NCBI RefSeq assembly: GCF_014695715.1
Contig: NZ_JACJOT010000016.1
Location: forward strand, 1-64,000
Source: Microcoleus sp. FACHB-68
GTDB taxonomy: Bacteria; Cyanobacteriota; Cyanobacteriia; Cyanobacteriales; Oscillatoriaceae
Direction: 5' to 3'
DNA length: 64,000 bases
Shown: positions 9,542 to 18,330 of the stretch, one piece after another
Position numbering within the stretch: position 1 is the stretch's first letter
How the letters are laid out: every line of letters begins with the position of its first letter
The notes under the pieces: model-generated
What the model was told of the DNA's origin: nothing
The model's input: only the letters and a program-made list of their open reading frames with translations
The model's database searches: none
Made by a program: the position numbers and the translations under genes

Positions 9542-10675
9542 ATGCGAATTGCCCTTTTTACCGAAACTTTTTTGCCTAAAGTTGACGGCATCGTGACGCG
9601 CCTGCGCCACACAGTTGAACATTTGCAGCGTGCCGGCGATCAAGTCTTGATTTTCTGCCCCGATGGGGGCTTGCGTGAGTACAAGGGAGCTAAAATTTAC
9701 GGCGTTTCTGGTGTCCCCCTACCGCTGTACCCAGAGCTGAAAATGGCCTTCCCGCGACCGGCAATTGGGCAGCAGCTAGAACAGTTTCAGCCAGATATCA
9801 TTCATGCTGTCAACCCAGCAGTTTTGGGATTGGGCGGGCTTTACTACGCCAAAACTTTAGGCATTCCGTTGGTAGCGTCTTACCACACTCATCTGCCGAA
9901 ATATCTCCAGCATTACGGGTTAGGAATGCTAGAACCCTTGCTGTGGGAATTGCTAAAAACCGGCCACAATCAAGCTCAGCTTAATTTGTGTACCTCAACG
10001 GCAATGGTGCAAGAACTAACAGAACACGGCATTGAACGGGTGGATCTGTGGCAGCGAGGGGTTGATACGGAGATGTTTCAGCCCCATCTAGCCAGCCAGG
10101 AAATGCGCGTGCGCCTCAGCCAAGGCTATCCAGAAAGCCCTTTATTGCTCTATGTAGGGCGGTTGGGTGCTGAAAAAGAAATTGAACGCATTAAGCCGGT
10201 GCTAGAAGCAATTCCCAATGCTCGTCTTGCTTTAGTGGGCGATGGCCCAAACCGGCAAGCCTTGGAACAGCACTTTGCCGGCACAGCCACCCATTTTGTC
10301 GGCTACCTTCAAGGATTAGAATTAGCCGCTGCATACGCCTCTGCCGACGCTTTTATCTTTCCCTCGCGCACTGAAACCCTAGGATTAGTGCTGCTAGAAG
10401 CGATGGCTGCCGGCTGCCCTGCCATCGCAGCGCGTTCTGGCGGAATTCCCGATATCGTCACCGATGGCGTCAACGGCTATCTCTTCAACCCAGAAGATGA
10501 AGATGGGGCAATTGCAGCAACTCTCAGCCTTTTAGCGCATCACGAAGAACGGGAAACCCTGCGGCAAAACGCCCGCCGGGAAGCCGAACGTTGGGGATGG
10601 GCTGCTGCCACAGCGCAACTGCGCCGGTACTATCAAGCCGTACTCGCACCTCAATCGATGCCCAGGGCAGCTTAG
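9542..10675 (+). CDS. sqdX: sulfolipid synthase (SQDG glycosyltransferase)
   Basis: GT4-family glycosyltransferase that transfers sulfoquinovose from UDP-sulfoquinovose to diacylglycerol, completing SQDG. The 377-residue product has the typical N-terminal ETFLPKVDGIVTRL motif, the ASYHTHLPKY segment, and the C-terminal donor-binding part (FPSRTETLGLVLLEAMAAGCPAI, about 277-300). Position right after sqdB supports SqdX over a general mannosyltransferase of the same family. Confidence 0.93.
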   Translation: MRIALFTETFLPKVDGIVTRLRHTVEHLQRAGDQVLIFCPDGGLREYKGAKIYGVSGVPLPLYPELKMAFPRPAIGQQLEQFQPDIIHAVNPAVLGLGGLYYAKTLGIPLVASYHTHLPKYLQHYGLGMLEPLLWELLKTGHNQAQLNLCTSTAMVQELTEHGIERVDLWQRGVDTEMFQPHLASQEMRVRLSQGYPESPLLLYVGRLGAEKEIERIKPVLEAIPNARLALVGDGPNRQALEQHFAGTATHFVGYLQGLELAAAYASADAFIFPSRTETLGLVLLEAMAAGCPAIAARSGGIPDIVTDGVNGYLFNPEDEDGAIAATLSLLAHHEERETLRQNARREAERWGWAAATAQLRRYYQAVLAPQSMPRAA

Positions 10676-10870
10676 GAAATAAATATCATGATGATAAGCT
10701 ATCAATCGTGAGAATTTAAAGCCTAAAGCCATTCAAAAACGACACAACACCAAGTATAAGAATTTGACAACAAGTTTGACGGCTCTTAAATGAGTTCTGA
10801 TAAACTTGGCTCACCATGAGGGGCTAGCGGCTAAGGTTCAATTCTCCATCCTGCCAGTCCTACTGACTTT
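10676..10870. other. spacer with a weak Zur-like palindrome
   Basis: TGATAAGCTATCA (10693-10705) is an imperfect palindrome with TGATA and TATCA arms, upstream of the metal permease. The arm spacing is two bases shorter than the known cyanobacterial 7-1-7 Zur site, so the match is weak. Confidence 0.25.
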
Positions 10871-11731
10871 ATGTATAACACTTCCTACTTCGCCGTCACC
10901 GGCAGCGCTGATTTTTTCAGCTTGTTGCAGTTTCCTTTCATGCAGCGTGCGATCGCCGGTGGCATTCTCATGGGCATTTTGGGAGGCTTACTCGGCAGCT
11001 TTGTCACCCTGAGACGGTTGTCTTATTTCAGCGATGCTGTTGGTAGCGCATCTCTGGTGGGGATTGTTTTGGGCGTCTTAATCAACGTCAATCCAACTTG
11101 GACGCTGCTGCCCTTTACCATTATTTTTGGCCTCAGCGTCCTGTACTTAATTGACCAAACCGATCTAGCCAGCGACAGCGTTTTCAGTATTGCAGAATCG
11201 GGAGGCTTGGCTATTGGCGTCATCCTCACCAGCTTTATCCCCGGTTATCGGGGCAACTTGCTGGCAGTTCTGTTTGGCGATATTTTGGCTATTAATGAAA
11301 CGGATTTAATCTTAATTCTGCTGCTGCTTCTCGCTAGCGCGGTGTTTGTGCTGTCAACTTTGCGACAGCAAATTTTATTAACCTTAAATCCTGCTTTGGC
11401 AAAAGTTCAAGGCGTCTCTGTAGACTTGCACCGATATATATTTGTGGTGCTGCTTTCTCTAACGGTTGCTGTAGCAATAAAAGCTGTGGGAATACTCCTC
11501 GTTAACGCCTTTCTCGTGATTCCTGCTTCCACCGCTAAGTTACTCAGCCACAAATTTTCGCAATTTCTCACCCTTTGTGCGATTCTGGGCGTTTTCAGCA
11601 GTGCCGTTGGCTTACTGGGTTCGGGTCTTTTCAACTTCGCCTCTGGACCCAGCATCGTCCTGGTGCAATTTTTATTATTTGTGGGGATTATGGCTTGGCA
11701 GAAGGGTTTTGCTGTGAGAAGCAGAGTATAA
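10871..11731 (+). CDS. znuB: zinc/manganese ABC transporter permease (ABC-3 family)
   Basis: Integral membrane subunit of a ZnuB/MntB-type importer, 286 residues with about eight or nine hydrophobic segments. Family motifs include RRLSYFSDAVGSASLVGIVLG (about 49-69), where permease meets ATPase, and IKAVGILLVNAFLVIPASTA near 200-220. No ATPase or binding protein lies beside it. The znuA-znuC pair 7.8 kb upstream lacks a permease, so they probably form one transporter encoded at two sites. The znuB symbol rests on that inference. Confidence 0.88.
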   Translation: MYNTSYFAVTGSADFFSLLQFPFMQRAIAGGILMGILGGLLGSFVTLRRLSYFSDAVGSASLVGIVLGVLINVNPTWTLLPFTIIFGLSVLYLIDQTDLASDSVFSIAESGGLAIGVILTSFIPGYRGNLLAVLFGDILAINETDLILILLLLLASAVFVLSTLRQQILLTLNPALAKVQGVSVDLHRYIFVVLLSLTVAVAIKAVGILLVNAFLVIPASTAKLLSHKFSQFLTLCAILGVFSSAVGLLGSGLFNFASGPSIVLVQFLLFVGIMAWQKGFAVRSRV

Positions 11732-11904
11732 AAACTCATTAGTTCCTAGCCGTTGCCCTGTCAAGGTGTTTGATCTGTGTGGGTTAGTCGCTCAATTACA
11801 GTTCAACGCGCACTTGCCCGTCAACTTTTTCTCGATCAACCAATCGTCAATGACGCACAGACCGTTGAGATTACCTTGACAGGACTAATCCTGGCATTTA
11901 GCCT

Positions 11905-12069
11905 CTAGTGGCAGCCACAGCCGGTGTGACCGCAGCTTTCTCCGTCAGCATGACCGTTAGCGCAAGCATCGCTACAGTAGGGCTTGCCATCTTTATGTAT
12001 CGCATTTTCAAGGGCAACTACGCACAGGCAAGATTCACAGGCACATTTCATTTGGGTTACAGTGGCCAT
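11905..12069 (-). CDS. smtA: SmtA-type bacterial metallothionein, 54 aa
   Basis: Cytoplasmic zinc-sequestering protein. Reading the minus strand from ATG at 12069 to TAG at 11905 gives 54 residues with nine cysteines (9, 11, 14, 16, 32, 36, 46, 51, 53) and histidines at 40, 48 and 54. This is almost exactly the ligand order of SmtA from Synechococcus PCC 7942, with the signatures KCACESCLC and CGHTGCGCH. GGAG lies about 8 nt upstream of the start, and an SmtB-type palindrome 37 nt upstream. The plus-strand open frame across it is an artefact. No smtB gene is seen in the window. Confidence 0.93.
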   Translation of the reverse strand: MATVTQMKCACESCLCVVALENAIHKDGKPYCSDACANGHADGESCGHTGCGCH

Positions 12070-12105
12070 AACTTTCTCCGGTTCAGTTCTTAATCGGTTA
12101 AATAT

Positions 12106-12121
12106 CTGAATACTTGTTCAG
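12106..12121 (-). promoter_or_regulatory. ArsR/SmtB-type operator for the metallothionein gene
   Basis: CTGAATACTTGTTCAG is an inverted repeat with CTGAA/TTCAG arms, inside a longer imperfect 12-2-12 arrangement. This is the form of site bound by the zinc-responsive repressor SmtB. It lies 37-52 nt upstream of the metallothionein ATG. A further half-site, CTGAACAG, is seen near 12139-12146. The prediction is derepression by zinc. Confidence 0.6.
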
Positions 12122-12357
12122 TCTTTCTTACTATAACACCTGAACAGCGGGCCGGAGGTTTTGTGAGTTGCTTTTAAAAAATCGAGACAAGAATTTATCC
12201 CGGAGATGGAATTGGCAAAGAAGTTGTCGGTGGACTACCGGCAATGAGGTGGGAAAAATGGACAAAGCTGATTGACTGAGGCAAACCGGCTGCCGGCGCA
12301 AGGTAAACTGTAACGGTTTTAAATTTGAGAGTGAATTCAAAATCGAAAATTCAAAAT

Positions 12358-13500
12358 ATGAAGTACGCTCTCGTTCATGAATGGTTAACGCCAGAGGCAA
12401 CCGGCGGGTCAGAATTGGTTGTGCAGGAAATTTTGCAGCACATCAATGCCGATCTCTACGCACTCATCGATTTTGAATCGACTAATCCAGAAAGCTATCT
12501 CTTCAAGCGTCCGATTGGAACGACGTTTCTGCAACATTTTCCTCTAGCGCGGAAGGGGGTGCAAAAATATCTGCCACTGCTGCCGGTGGCGATTGAACAG
12601 CTGGATTTGCGAGAGTATGACGTAATTTTGTCTTCTTCCCACGCAGTGGCGAAAGGAGTGCTAGCAAGTCCGCAGCAATTACATATCTGCTACTGCCACA
12701 CGCCGATGCGTTATGCCTGGGAGATGACGTTTGATTATCTTAATAGCAGTATTGCCGGCAAAGGGCTTCCAGGGATTTTAACGCGACAGTTGCTACACCG
12801 GCTCAGGCAGTGGGATGCTGTCTCAGCAAACCGAGTTGACTATTTCATTGCCAACTCCCGACATACCGCACAACGCATCTGGCGCTGCTACCGGCGCGAA
12901 GCCGAAGTGATCTATCCGCCGGTGAATATCGATAGATTTTCCGTTCAACCACACAAACAAGATTTTTACCTAACCGTTTCCCGGTTAGTAAGTTATAAAA
13001 AAGTATCTTTAATTGTCCAAGCCTTCAACCAGTTAGGGCTTCCCTTAGTGGTGATTGGCAGTGGGCCAGAGTTGCCACTGATTCGCAAAATGGCGAAATC
13101 CAATGTGCGAGTGCTGGGTTGGCAGCCGTCTGAAGTTGTACAGAAGTATATGGCGGAGGCGAAAGCCTTTGTGTATGCAGCCTGCGAAGATTTTGGGATG
13201 GCTTTGGTGGAAGCTCAAGCCTGTGGGACGCCGGTGATTGCCTACGGTGCCGGTGGCGCACTGGAAACAGTGCGAGATATTCAGCAACACCCGGATTTAG
13301 GGACAGGCGTGTTTTTTGCCCAGCAAAGCACAGCAGCTTTAAAGGAGGCGGTGGAGACTTTTGAGGCATCTCAACCGGCTTTTAATCCCGACAAGGTGAG
13401 AGCAAACGCAGAAAAATTTGCCCCCAAAATCTTTAAAGAGCGCTACTTGGCCTATTTAGATCACTGTTATCAAGAATTTGAGGCTAGAAATCTAGGCTAA
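12358..13500 (+). CDS. GT4-family glycosyltransferase
   Basis: Retaining glycosyltransferase of group 1, 380 residues, likely adding a sugar to a lipid-linked surface polysaccharide. The N-terminus (MKYALVHEWLTPEATGGSE) has the glycine-rich acceptor loop, and the C-terminal half carries the donor-binding EDFGMALVEAQACGTPVIAYGAGGALE region with the usual E-x7-E spacing. ATG 12358 is chosen because the eleven codons before it come from AT-rich spacer repeat (AAAATCGAAAATTCAAAAT). It opens a polysaccharide block with the sugar transferase, gmd and fcl. Confidence 0.88.
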   Translation: MKYALVHEWLTPEATGGSELVVQEILQHINADLYALIDFESTNPESYLFKRPIGTTFLQHFPLARKGVQKYLPLLPVAIEQLDLREYDVILSSSHAVAKGVLASPQQLHICYCHTPMRYAWEMTFDYLNSSIAGKGLPGILTRQLLHRLRQWDAVSANRVDYFIANSRHTAQRIWRCYRREAEVIYPPVNIDRFSVQPHKQDFYLTVSRLVSYKKVSLIVQAFNQLGLPLVVIGSGPELPLIRKMAKSNVRVLGWQPSEVVQKYMAEAKAFVYAACEDFGMALVEAQACGTPVIAYGAGGALETVRDIQQHPDLGTGVFFAQQSTAALKEAVETFEASQPAFNPDKVRANAEKFAPKIFKERYLAYLDHCYQEFEARNLG

Positions 13501-13605
13501 AAATCTGTATCTTACTGTCCATAGCTTTGAAAGCCACTTCGCCGCCCTTGAGCGTCTAGAGGCTTTATGATCAGGACTGTGTGTGGTGTGAATTGAAGGA
13601 GTAAG

Positions 13606-14310
13606 ATGACTGCCGAAAGCCAACTCATCTCCGGCAAGGTCATTCGGGCGATGGTTAAACGGGGCTTTCCGCCCCTCGCATTGAGTGGTCTAGACGGAGA
13701 GTTTTCTAAGCGGTTGTTCGATATTCTGTTTTCTCTATGTGTTCTGATCCTGTTTTCCCCAGTTTATCTGCTCTTAGCTATGCTAATTGCTCTGGCCTCA
13801 CCAGGGCCAGTTTTTTACAGACAAGAGCGTGTGGGAAAAAACCGCCAATCCTTTGGCTGTCTTAAATTCAGAACAATGGTTCAAAACGCTGACGAAATGT
13901 TGCTAGAACTCATGACAGAGTCCCCCCATCTTCGTCAAGAATTCGAGAATAATTTCAAGCTTAAACAAGACCCTAGAATTACCTGGATCGGTCGATTTTT
14001 AAGGCTGACTAGCTTGGATGAATTTCCTCAATTTTGGAATGTTTTGAAAGGGGACATGAGCGTTGTGGGTCCTAGACCTTTAGTGGAAGAGGAACTGCCG
14101 AAATATGGACGGCATATAGATAAGGTGCTAACCATCCGGCCTGGAATTACAGGCTTGTGGCAAGTATCTGGGCGGAATGACATTCCCTATCCCCGCCGAG
14201 TTCAAATGGATGTCTATTATGTCAACTTCCGGAATTTTTGGATGGATTTGTGGCTGATTTTCAAAACCCTTGGCGTCGTCATTTTCCCCAAAAATAATGG
14301 AGCCTACTAA
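13606..14310 (+). CDS. polyprenyl-phosphate sugar-1-phosphate transferase
   Basis: Initiating transferase of the bacterial sugar transferase family (PF02397, WbaP/WcaJ-like) that loads the first sugar phosphate onto undecaprenyl phosphate for exopolysaccharide synthesis. The 234-residue protein has one membrane helix (about 41-66) and the conserved YRQERVGKNRQSFGCLKFRTM, TSLDEFPQFWNVLKGDMS, VGPRPL and RPGITGLWQVSGRN motifs. It lacks the N-terminal multi-helix part of the long forms, so it is the short form. A Shine-Dalgarno (GAAGGAG) precedes ATG 13606. The sugar is unknown. Confidence 0.92.
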   Translation: MTAESQLISGKVIRAMVKRGFPPLALSGLDGEFSKRLFDILFSLCVLILFSPVYLLLAMLIALASPGPVFYRQERVGKNRQSFGCLKFRTMVQNADEMLLELMTESPHLRQEFENNFKLKQDPRITWIGRFLRLTSLDEFPQFWNVLKGDMSVVGPRPLVEEELPKYGRHIDKVLTIRPGITGLWQVSGRNDIPYPRRVQMDVYYVNFRNFWMDLWLIFKTLGVVIFPKNNGAY

Positions 14311-14859
14311 AGCGAAAAGTAGGGTTCGCCTGGTGCATAAAGTCTGTGAAAGACGCAATGCGCTATTGAGTCTGACACAATCAATCTCTCAGACAAGACG
14401 GTTCAAGGAGTGGCAAACATCCCAAAAATTTTGAATTCTTTACAAACATTTTAAAGTTTGTGGGTGCTTGATTTCCGATTTGAAGTTAACGTAGGGATTG
14501 ACACTCCCCATTTGTTTCCATTAGGGAGATTTTCAGATCGGGAGAGGGTGCGGCAAGAGCAGTTGGGATTTAAGCCGGCACTCATCCCCAGCTCAGGGTC
14601 AGAAGACACCAAAGCAGGGGAAAGTGCCATCCATCAGCCTTGCTCAAACCAAGGCACTCCTATCATCGGTGAGCTATCTGACGCCCCAGATGGTAGATAT
14701 CCGGTGGCCGACTGGCTGTGTGTGGCAAATGATATCAGCCAATCACAAATGGGAACTCTACACTCAGTCTCGCCGGTTATGGGCAGCCGGCCTATCTATC
14801 AAAGAACTGAATTTTACGTTCAGATTCTTCTTTGTAACCAACCATAAGGAATACTGAGG
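14311..14859. other. 549-bp spacer upstream of gmd
   Basis: Open frames here (14458-14847 and an overlapping one at 14624-14857) have unconvincing composition and no homology I recognise. The spacer could contain the gmd promoter and a long leader. I see no clear RNA motif. Confidence 0.4.
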
Positions 14860-15939
14860 ATGACGCAACGGAAGCGAGCGCTGATCACCGGCATTACAGG
14901 TCAAGACGGCTCCTATTTAAGCGAGTTGTTGCTGGAAAATGGCTATGAAGTTCACGGCATTATCCGGCGGACTTCCACGTTTAACACTGATCGGATTGAC
15001 CACATTTATGTCGATCCTCACAACGAAAGCGCAAAGTTATTTTTGCACTATGGTGATTTGACCGATGGCACAACTTTGCGGCGAATCTTAGAAGAAGTCC
15101 AACCTGTAGAAATTTACAATTTGGGTGCTCAATCCCATGTACGGGTGAGTTTTGACTCGCCAGAATACACGGTTGATACAGTGGCAATGGGAACACTGCG
15201 CCTGCTAGAGGCAATTCGAGACTATCAGCAACGCACCGGCATTGAAGTGCGCTTCTATCAAGCCGGTTCCTCCGAAATGTATGGCAAAGTCCAAGAAATT
15301 CCTCAGAAGGAAACAACCCCGTTTTATCCCAGAAGTCCTTACGCTTGTGCCAAACTTTACGGCCACTGGCAAACGGTAAATTACCGGGAGTCTTACGGTC
15401 TGTTTGCGTGTAATGGCATCCTTTTCAACCACGAAAGTCCGCGTCGGGGCGAGACATTTGTGACGCGCAAAATTACACGAGCAATTGCCAGAATTGTTGC
15501 CGGCAAGCAGAAAAAAACCTATCTGGGCAACCTAGATGCTAAGCGGGATTGGGGTTATGCAAAGGACTATGTTAAAGCCATGTGGCTAATGCTACAACAA
15601 GAAGAACCCGATGATTATGTGATCGCAACCGGCGAAACTTACTCAGTCAAAGAGTTTCTTGAGGTTGCGTTTAAATACGTCAACTTAGACTGGCACGATT
15701 ATGTAGAGTTTGATGAGCGATACCTGCGGCCAGCGGAAGTTGAATTGCTGATAGGAGACTCCACAAAAGCGCGGCAAAAATTAGGTTGGGAACCGACCGT
15801 CACTTTTGAAGAGTTAGTAGGTTTGATGGTCAAAGCAGACTTAGAAGTGCTGGGTTTAATTTCACCCAATGAAGATTTGACCCAAGTTTTTAAGGATCAC
15901 GCTTTTATTCGTCAAGAAGCGGGGGGCAGATTTGATTAA
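14860..15939 (+). CDS. gmd: GDP-mannose 4,6-dehydratase
   Basis: Converts GDP-D-mannose to GDP-4-keto-6-deoxy-D-mannose, first step to GDP-L-fucose or GDP-rhamnose. The 359-residue extended SDR has the NADP-binding [11 protein letters not shown] (10-20), the [15 protein letters not shown] segment, the YACAK catalytic motif, and the [16 protein letters not shown] block diagnostic of GMD. fcl follows 84 bp downstream, so GDP-L-fucose is the expected product. An AAGGAAT-type ribosome-binding site lies just before ATG 14860. Confidence 0.96.
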   Translation: MTQRKRALITGITGQDGSYLSELLLENGYEVHGIIRRTSTFNTDRIDHIYVDPHNESAKLFLHYGDLTDGTTLRRILEEVQPVEIYNLGAQSHVRVSFDSPEYTVDTVAMGTLRLLEAIRDYQQRTGIEVRFYQAGSSEMYGKVQEIPQKETTPFYPRSPYACAKLYGHWQTVNYRESYGLFACNGILFNHESPRRGETFVTRKITRAIARIVAGKQKKTYLGNLDAKRDWGYAKDYVKAMWLMLQQEEPDDYVIATGETYSVKEFLEVAFKYVNLDWHDYVEFDERYLRPAEVELLIGDSTKARQKLGWEPTVTFEELVGLMVKADLEVLGLISPNEDLTQVFKDHAFIRQEAGGRFD

Positions 15940-16023
15940 TTTTAGATTGAGAAGCTGAGATTAGAGATTCACCAGATCAACCTCAAATCTAAAATTCCAA
16001 GACGCAGGCGGGAGGACGCAAAA

Positions 16024-16968
16024 ATGACAACACTAGAGCTAAAAGACAAACGAATTCTGGTAACGGGGGGCGCTGGTTTCTTGGGCCGGCAAGTGATAGA
16101 TCAGCTCGTCAAAGCTGGCGCTGACGCCCAAAAAATTACAGTGCCTCGCTCACGTGAGTATGATTTGTGTTCAATGGATGCCTGCCAACGAGTTGTCCAA
16201 CAGCAGGATATTATCGTTCACCTAGCAGCGCACGTCGGTGGCATTGGTTTAAATCGGGAAAAACCGGCCCAATTATTTTACGACAATTTGATGATGGGCA
16301 CTCAGCTCATTCATTCCGCCTATCAAGCCGGTGTCGAAAAATTTGTCTGCGTTGGCACGATTTGTGCTTATCCTAAATTCACACCCGTGCCTTTTAAAGA
16401 AGATGATCTTTGGAATGGCTATCCGGAAGAAACCAACGCTCCTTATGGAGTTGCAAAGAAAGCTTTATTAGTGCAACTCCAAGCTTATCGGCAACAGTAC
16501 AACTTCAATGGAATTTATCTGCTGCCGGTGAATTTATACGGGCCAGAAGATAACTTTGATCCTAGCAGTTCTCACGTCATTCCCGCCTTAATTCGTAAAG
16601 TTTACGAAGCCCAACAGCGAGGAGACAAACAACTGCCGGCGTGGGGAGACGGCACTCCCAGCCGCGAGTTTCTGTACTCAACAGATGCAGCGCGGGGCAT
16701 TGTCATGGCAACCCAAAAATACAACGATCCAGATCCAGTAAATTTGGGAACCGGCTATGAAATTACCATCCGCGATCTGGTAGAACTAATCTGCGAATTG
16801 ATGGAATTTAAGGGAGAAATTGTTTGGGAAACCGATCAACCGAATGGTCAGCCACGTCGCTGTTTAGATACCGAACGAGCAAAGCAAGCTTTTGGTTTTA
16901 CTGCCCAAGTTGAATTTAAAGAAGGGCTAAGAAATACCATTGATTGGTATCGCCAGCACGCTGCTTAA
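16024..16968 (+). CDS. fcl: GDP-L-fucose synthase
   Basis: Bifunctional epimerase-reductase that finishes GDP-L-fucose from the gmd product. The 314-residue SDR has [10 protein letters not shown] at about 17-26, the active-site SxxCAYP-like [14 protein letters not shown], the APYGVAKKA motif carrying catalytic Tyr and Lys, and the YGPEDNFDP loop. The upstream spacer contains AGATTAGAGATT-like repeat and a GGGAGGACGCAAAA ribosome-binding region. A strong terminator follows. Confidence 0.95.
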   Translation: MTTLELKDKRILVTGGAGFLGRQVIDQLVKAGADAQKITVPRSREYDLCSMDACQRVVQQQDIIVHLAAHVGGIGLNREKPAQLFYDNLMMGTQLIHSAYQAGVEKFVCVGTICAYPKFTPVPFKEDDLWNGYPEETNAPYGVAKKALLVQLQAYRQQYNFNGIYLLPVNLYGPEDNFDPSSSHVIPALIRKVYEAQQRGDKQLPAWGDGTPSREFLYSTDAARGIVMATQKYNDPDPVNLGTGYEITIRDLVELICELMEFKGEIVWETDQPNGQPRRCLDTERAKQAFGFTAQVEFKEGLRNTIDWYRQHAA

Positions 16969-16975
16969 GTGTGGG

Positions 16976-17008
16976 AAGCCCGTTTTCTCAAAGAAAGCGG
17001 GCTTTTTT
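16976..17008 (+). terminator. rho-independent terminator of the gmd-fcl unit
   Basis: AAGCCCG...CGGGCTT stem with a short loop, followed by TTTTTT, starting 8 nt after the fcl stop codon. It closes the polysaccharide block. Confidence 0.85.
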
Positions 17009-17079
17009 AGTCTTTCGTTTCCCAACCGCTAGTGCTAAGCTATCCTAAGCAGCCAAGAGAAAATAAAACTCATCAATTA

Positions 17080-17439
17080 ATGTGGAAAAAGGTCAGAGGG
17101 GTATCGTTAATGGGATTCGGATATCTCTGATCGCCCTTATCTTGGTGGAACGATATTTTCTTTAACCTGCCTATTGCTTATTTATTCGGCTACCTCTTCA
17201 GTCTACCTTTTCCAGATTTATTATTACCGTTCACAATCGTCGGCTACTGGTTCTCCAACGTTTTGGAATTTATTTTAATGCAAGTGGGGGCAGCAGATAC
17301 TTTTTTGGAAAATAAAGAAAAAAATTTTAAGAAAGATTTGCTAACGAGTTTGGCGACTTCTACGCTGTATACCATTGTGGTTGTTGTCTTGGTCAAGCTT
17401 AATATCTTTAGTTTGCCAATGGAATTAGCCCTACCTTAA
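17080..17439 (+). pseudogene. small membrane protein gene interrupted by an in-frame TGA
   Basis: From ATG 17080 the frame runs 16 codons to TGA at 17128-17130 and then stays open for 102 more codons to TAA 17437. The two parts read as one protein: basic start, then SPLSWWNDIFFNLPIAYLFG, two hydrophobic segments, an acidic/basic hydrophilic loop, and a final hydrophobic segment. The context MGFGYL-stop-SPLSWW suggests an original tryptophan (TGG to TGA). No frameshift is needed. The alternatives are a sequencing error or a short functional peptide. The family is not named. Confidence 0.6.
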
Positions 17440-17473
17440 AATCCCAACCCAAAAATGTTTTAATAACCGTGCC

Positions 17474-18046
17474 ATGAGCAGCACTGACTCCCGGCTAGAT
17501 AAAGCAACATGGCGACGTGCGCTTTTGCAACAACGGCAATCGCTGCCGGCAGATATTTGGCAGCAAAAAAGTACGCAGCTTTGTAGCCACCTGCAATCCT
17601 CATCTTTGTTCGCTAAATCAGAAACAATCCTGGCTTACTTCAGCTTCCGCCAAGAACCCGACCTCAGTCTTTTATTTAGTGATAATCACAGATGGGGATT
17701 TCCTCGATGTGCCGGCAAATCTCTGTCTTGGCACCTTTGGAAACCTGGAGAAGCCCTGCAAATCGGCTCTTATGGTCTGATTGAACCCGCTCCCAATTCC
17801 CCAACTTTGCAGCCGGCAGAAGTAGATTTAATTCTTGTCCCAGCCGTTGCCTGTGATCAGCAAGGATATCGCTTAGGCTATGGCGGTGGCTTTTACGACC
17901 GGCTCTTCACTTCACCGGAGTGGGCATCCAAACCAACCCTCGGCATTGTGTTTCAATTTGCTTACTTACCCCAGTTGCCTGTTGATTCTTGGGATAAACA
18001 ATTGCATGGCGTTTGTACAGAAACCGGGATAAAAATGATACAATAA
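17474..18046 (+). CDS. 5-formyltetrahydrofolate cyclo-ligase
   Basis: ATP-dependent enzyme (MTHFS family, PF01812) returning 5-formyl-THF to the active folate pool as 5,10-methenyl-THF; 190 residues, usual size. Visible are the N-terminal basic RALLQQRQSL region that binds ATP phosphates, the FPRC segment, and the C-terminal RLGYGGGFYDRLF motif (about 135-147). It begins 34 bp after the broken membrane-protein gene. With glyA at 27.5 kb it belongs to one-carbon metabolism. Confidence 0.92.
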   Translation: MSSTDSRLDKATWRRALLQQRQSLPADIWQQKSTQLCSHLQSSSLFAKSETILAYFSFRQEPDLSLLFSDNHRWGFPRCAGKSLSWHLWKPGEALQIGSYGLIEPAPNSPTLQPAEVDLILVPAVACDQQGYRLGYGGGFYDRLFTSPEWASKPTLGIVFQFAYLPQLPVDSWDKQLHGVCTETGIKMIQ

Positions 18047-18083
18047 AATCCCTAGTTTTTTCTGCAATTTCTCTGAACCTTGC

Positions 18084-18105
18084 GCGACGGACTATTGTCC
18101 GTCGC
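18084..18105. repeat. perfect 9-bp hairpin with TATT loop
   Basis: GCGACGGAC-TATT-GTCCGTCGC starts 37 nt after the cyclo-ligase stop codon. No T-run follows, so it may stabilise the transcript end or be a dispersed hairpin rather than a classic terminator. The remaining spacer to 18330 is AT-rich with no gene. Confidence 0.6.
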
Positions 18106-18330
18106 ACTCCAACTACCTACCTTTGAGTGGTATTTAGTCAGACAAATACAATTACTATAATATGACATTACATATATTTTTTCAAGTCCATTTAGGTTTT
18201 TTTATAAGAATTTAAACCAAACTTTCTGCTGATTAAAGTTTAGCGATTAGCTATTTAAATAAAATTTGTATGGAGACATTTAAACTTTGTTTTAAAATTA
18301 AGAATCTTGTTCTCCAATTGCTAAAAAGCC

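Noticed and set aside
11908-12093. 61-codon plus-strand open frame MAATAGVTAAFS-like
   Set aside because: It is the antisense of the metallothionein gene, whose cysteine pattern matches SmtA residue by residue.
14458-14847. 129-codon frame upstream of gmd
   Set aside because: No motif, no ribosome-binding site, and a second frame overlaps it; composition is unlike neighbouring genes.
17128-17130. TGA read as tryptophan or selenocysteine
   Set aside because: All other genes use TGA as stop or TGG for Trp, and no SECIS-like hairpin follows; a nonsense mutation is simpler.
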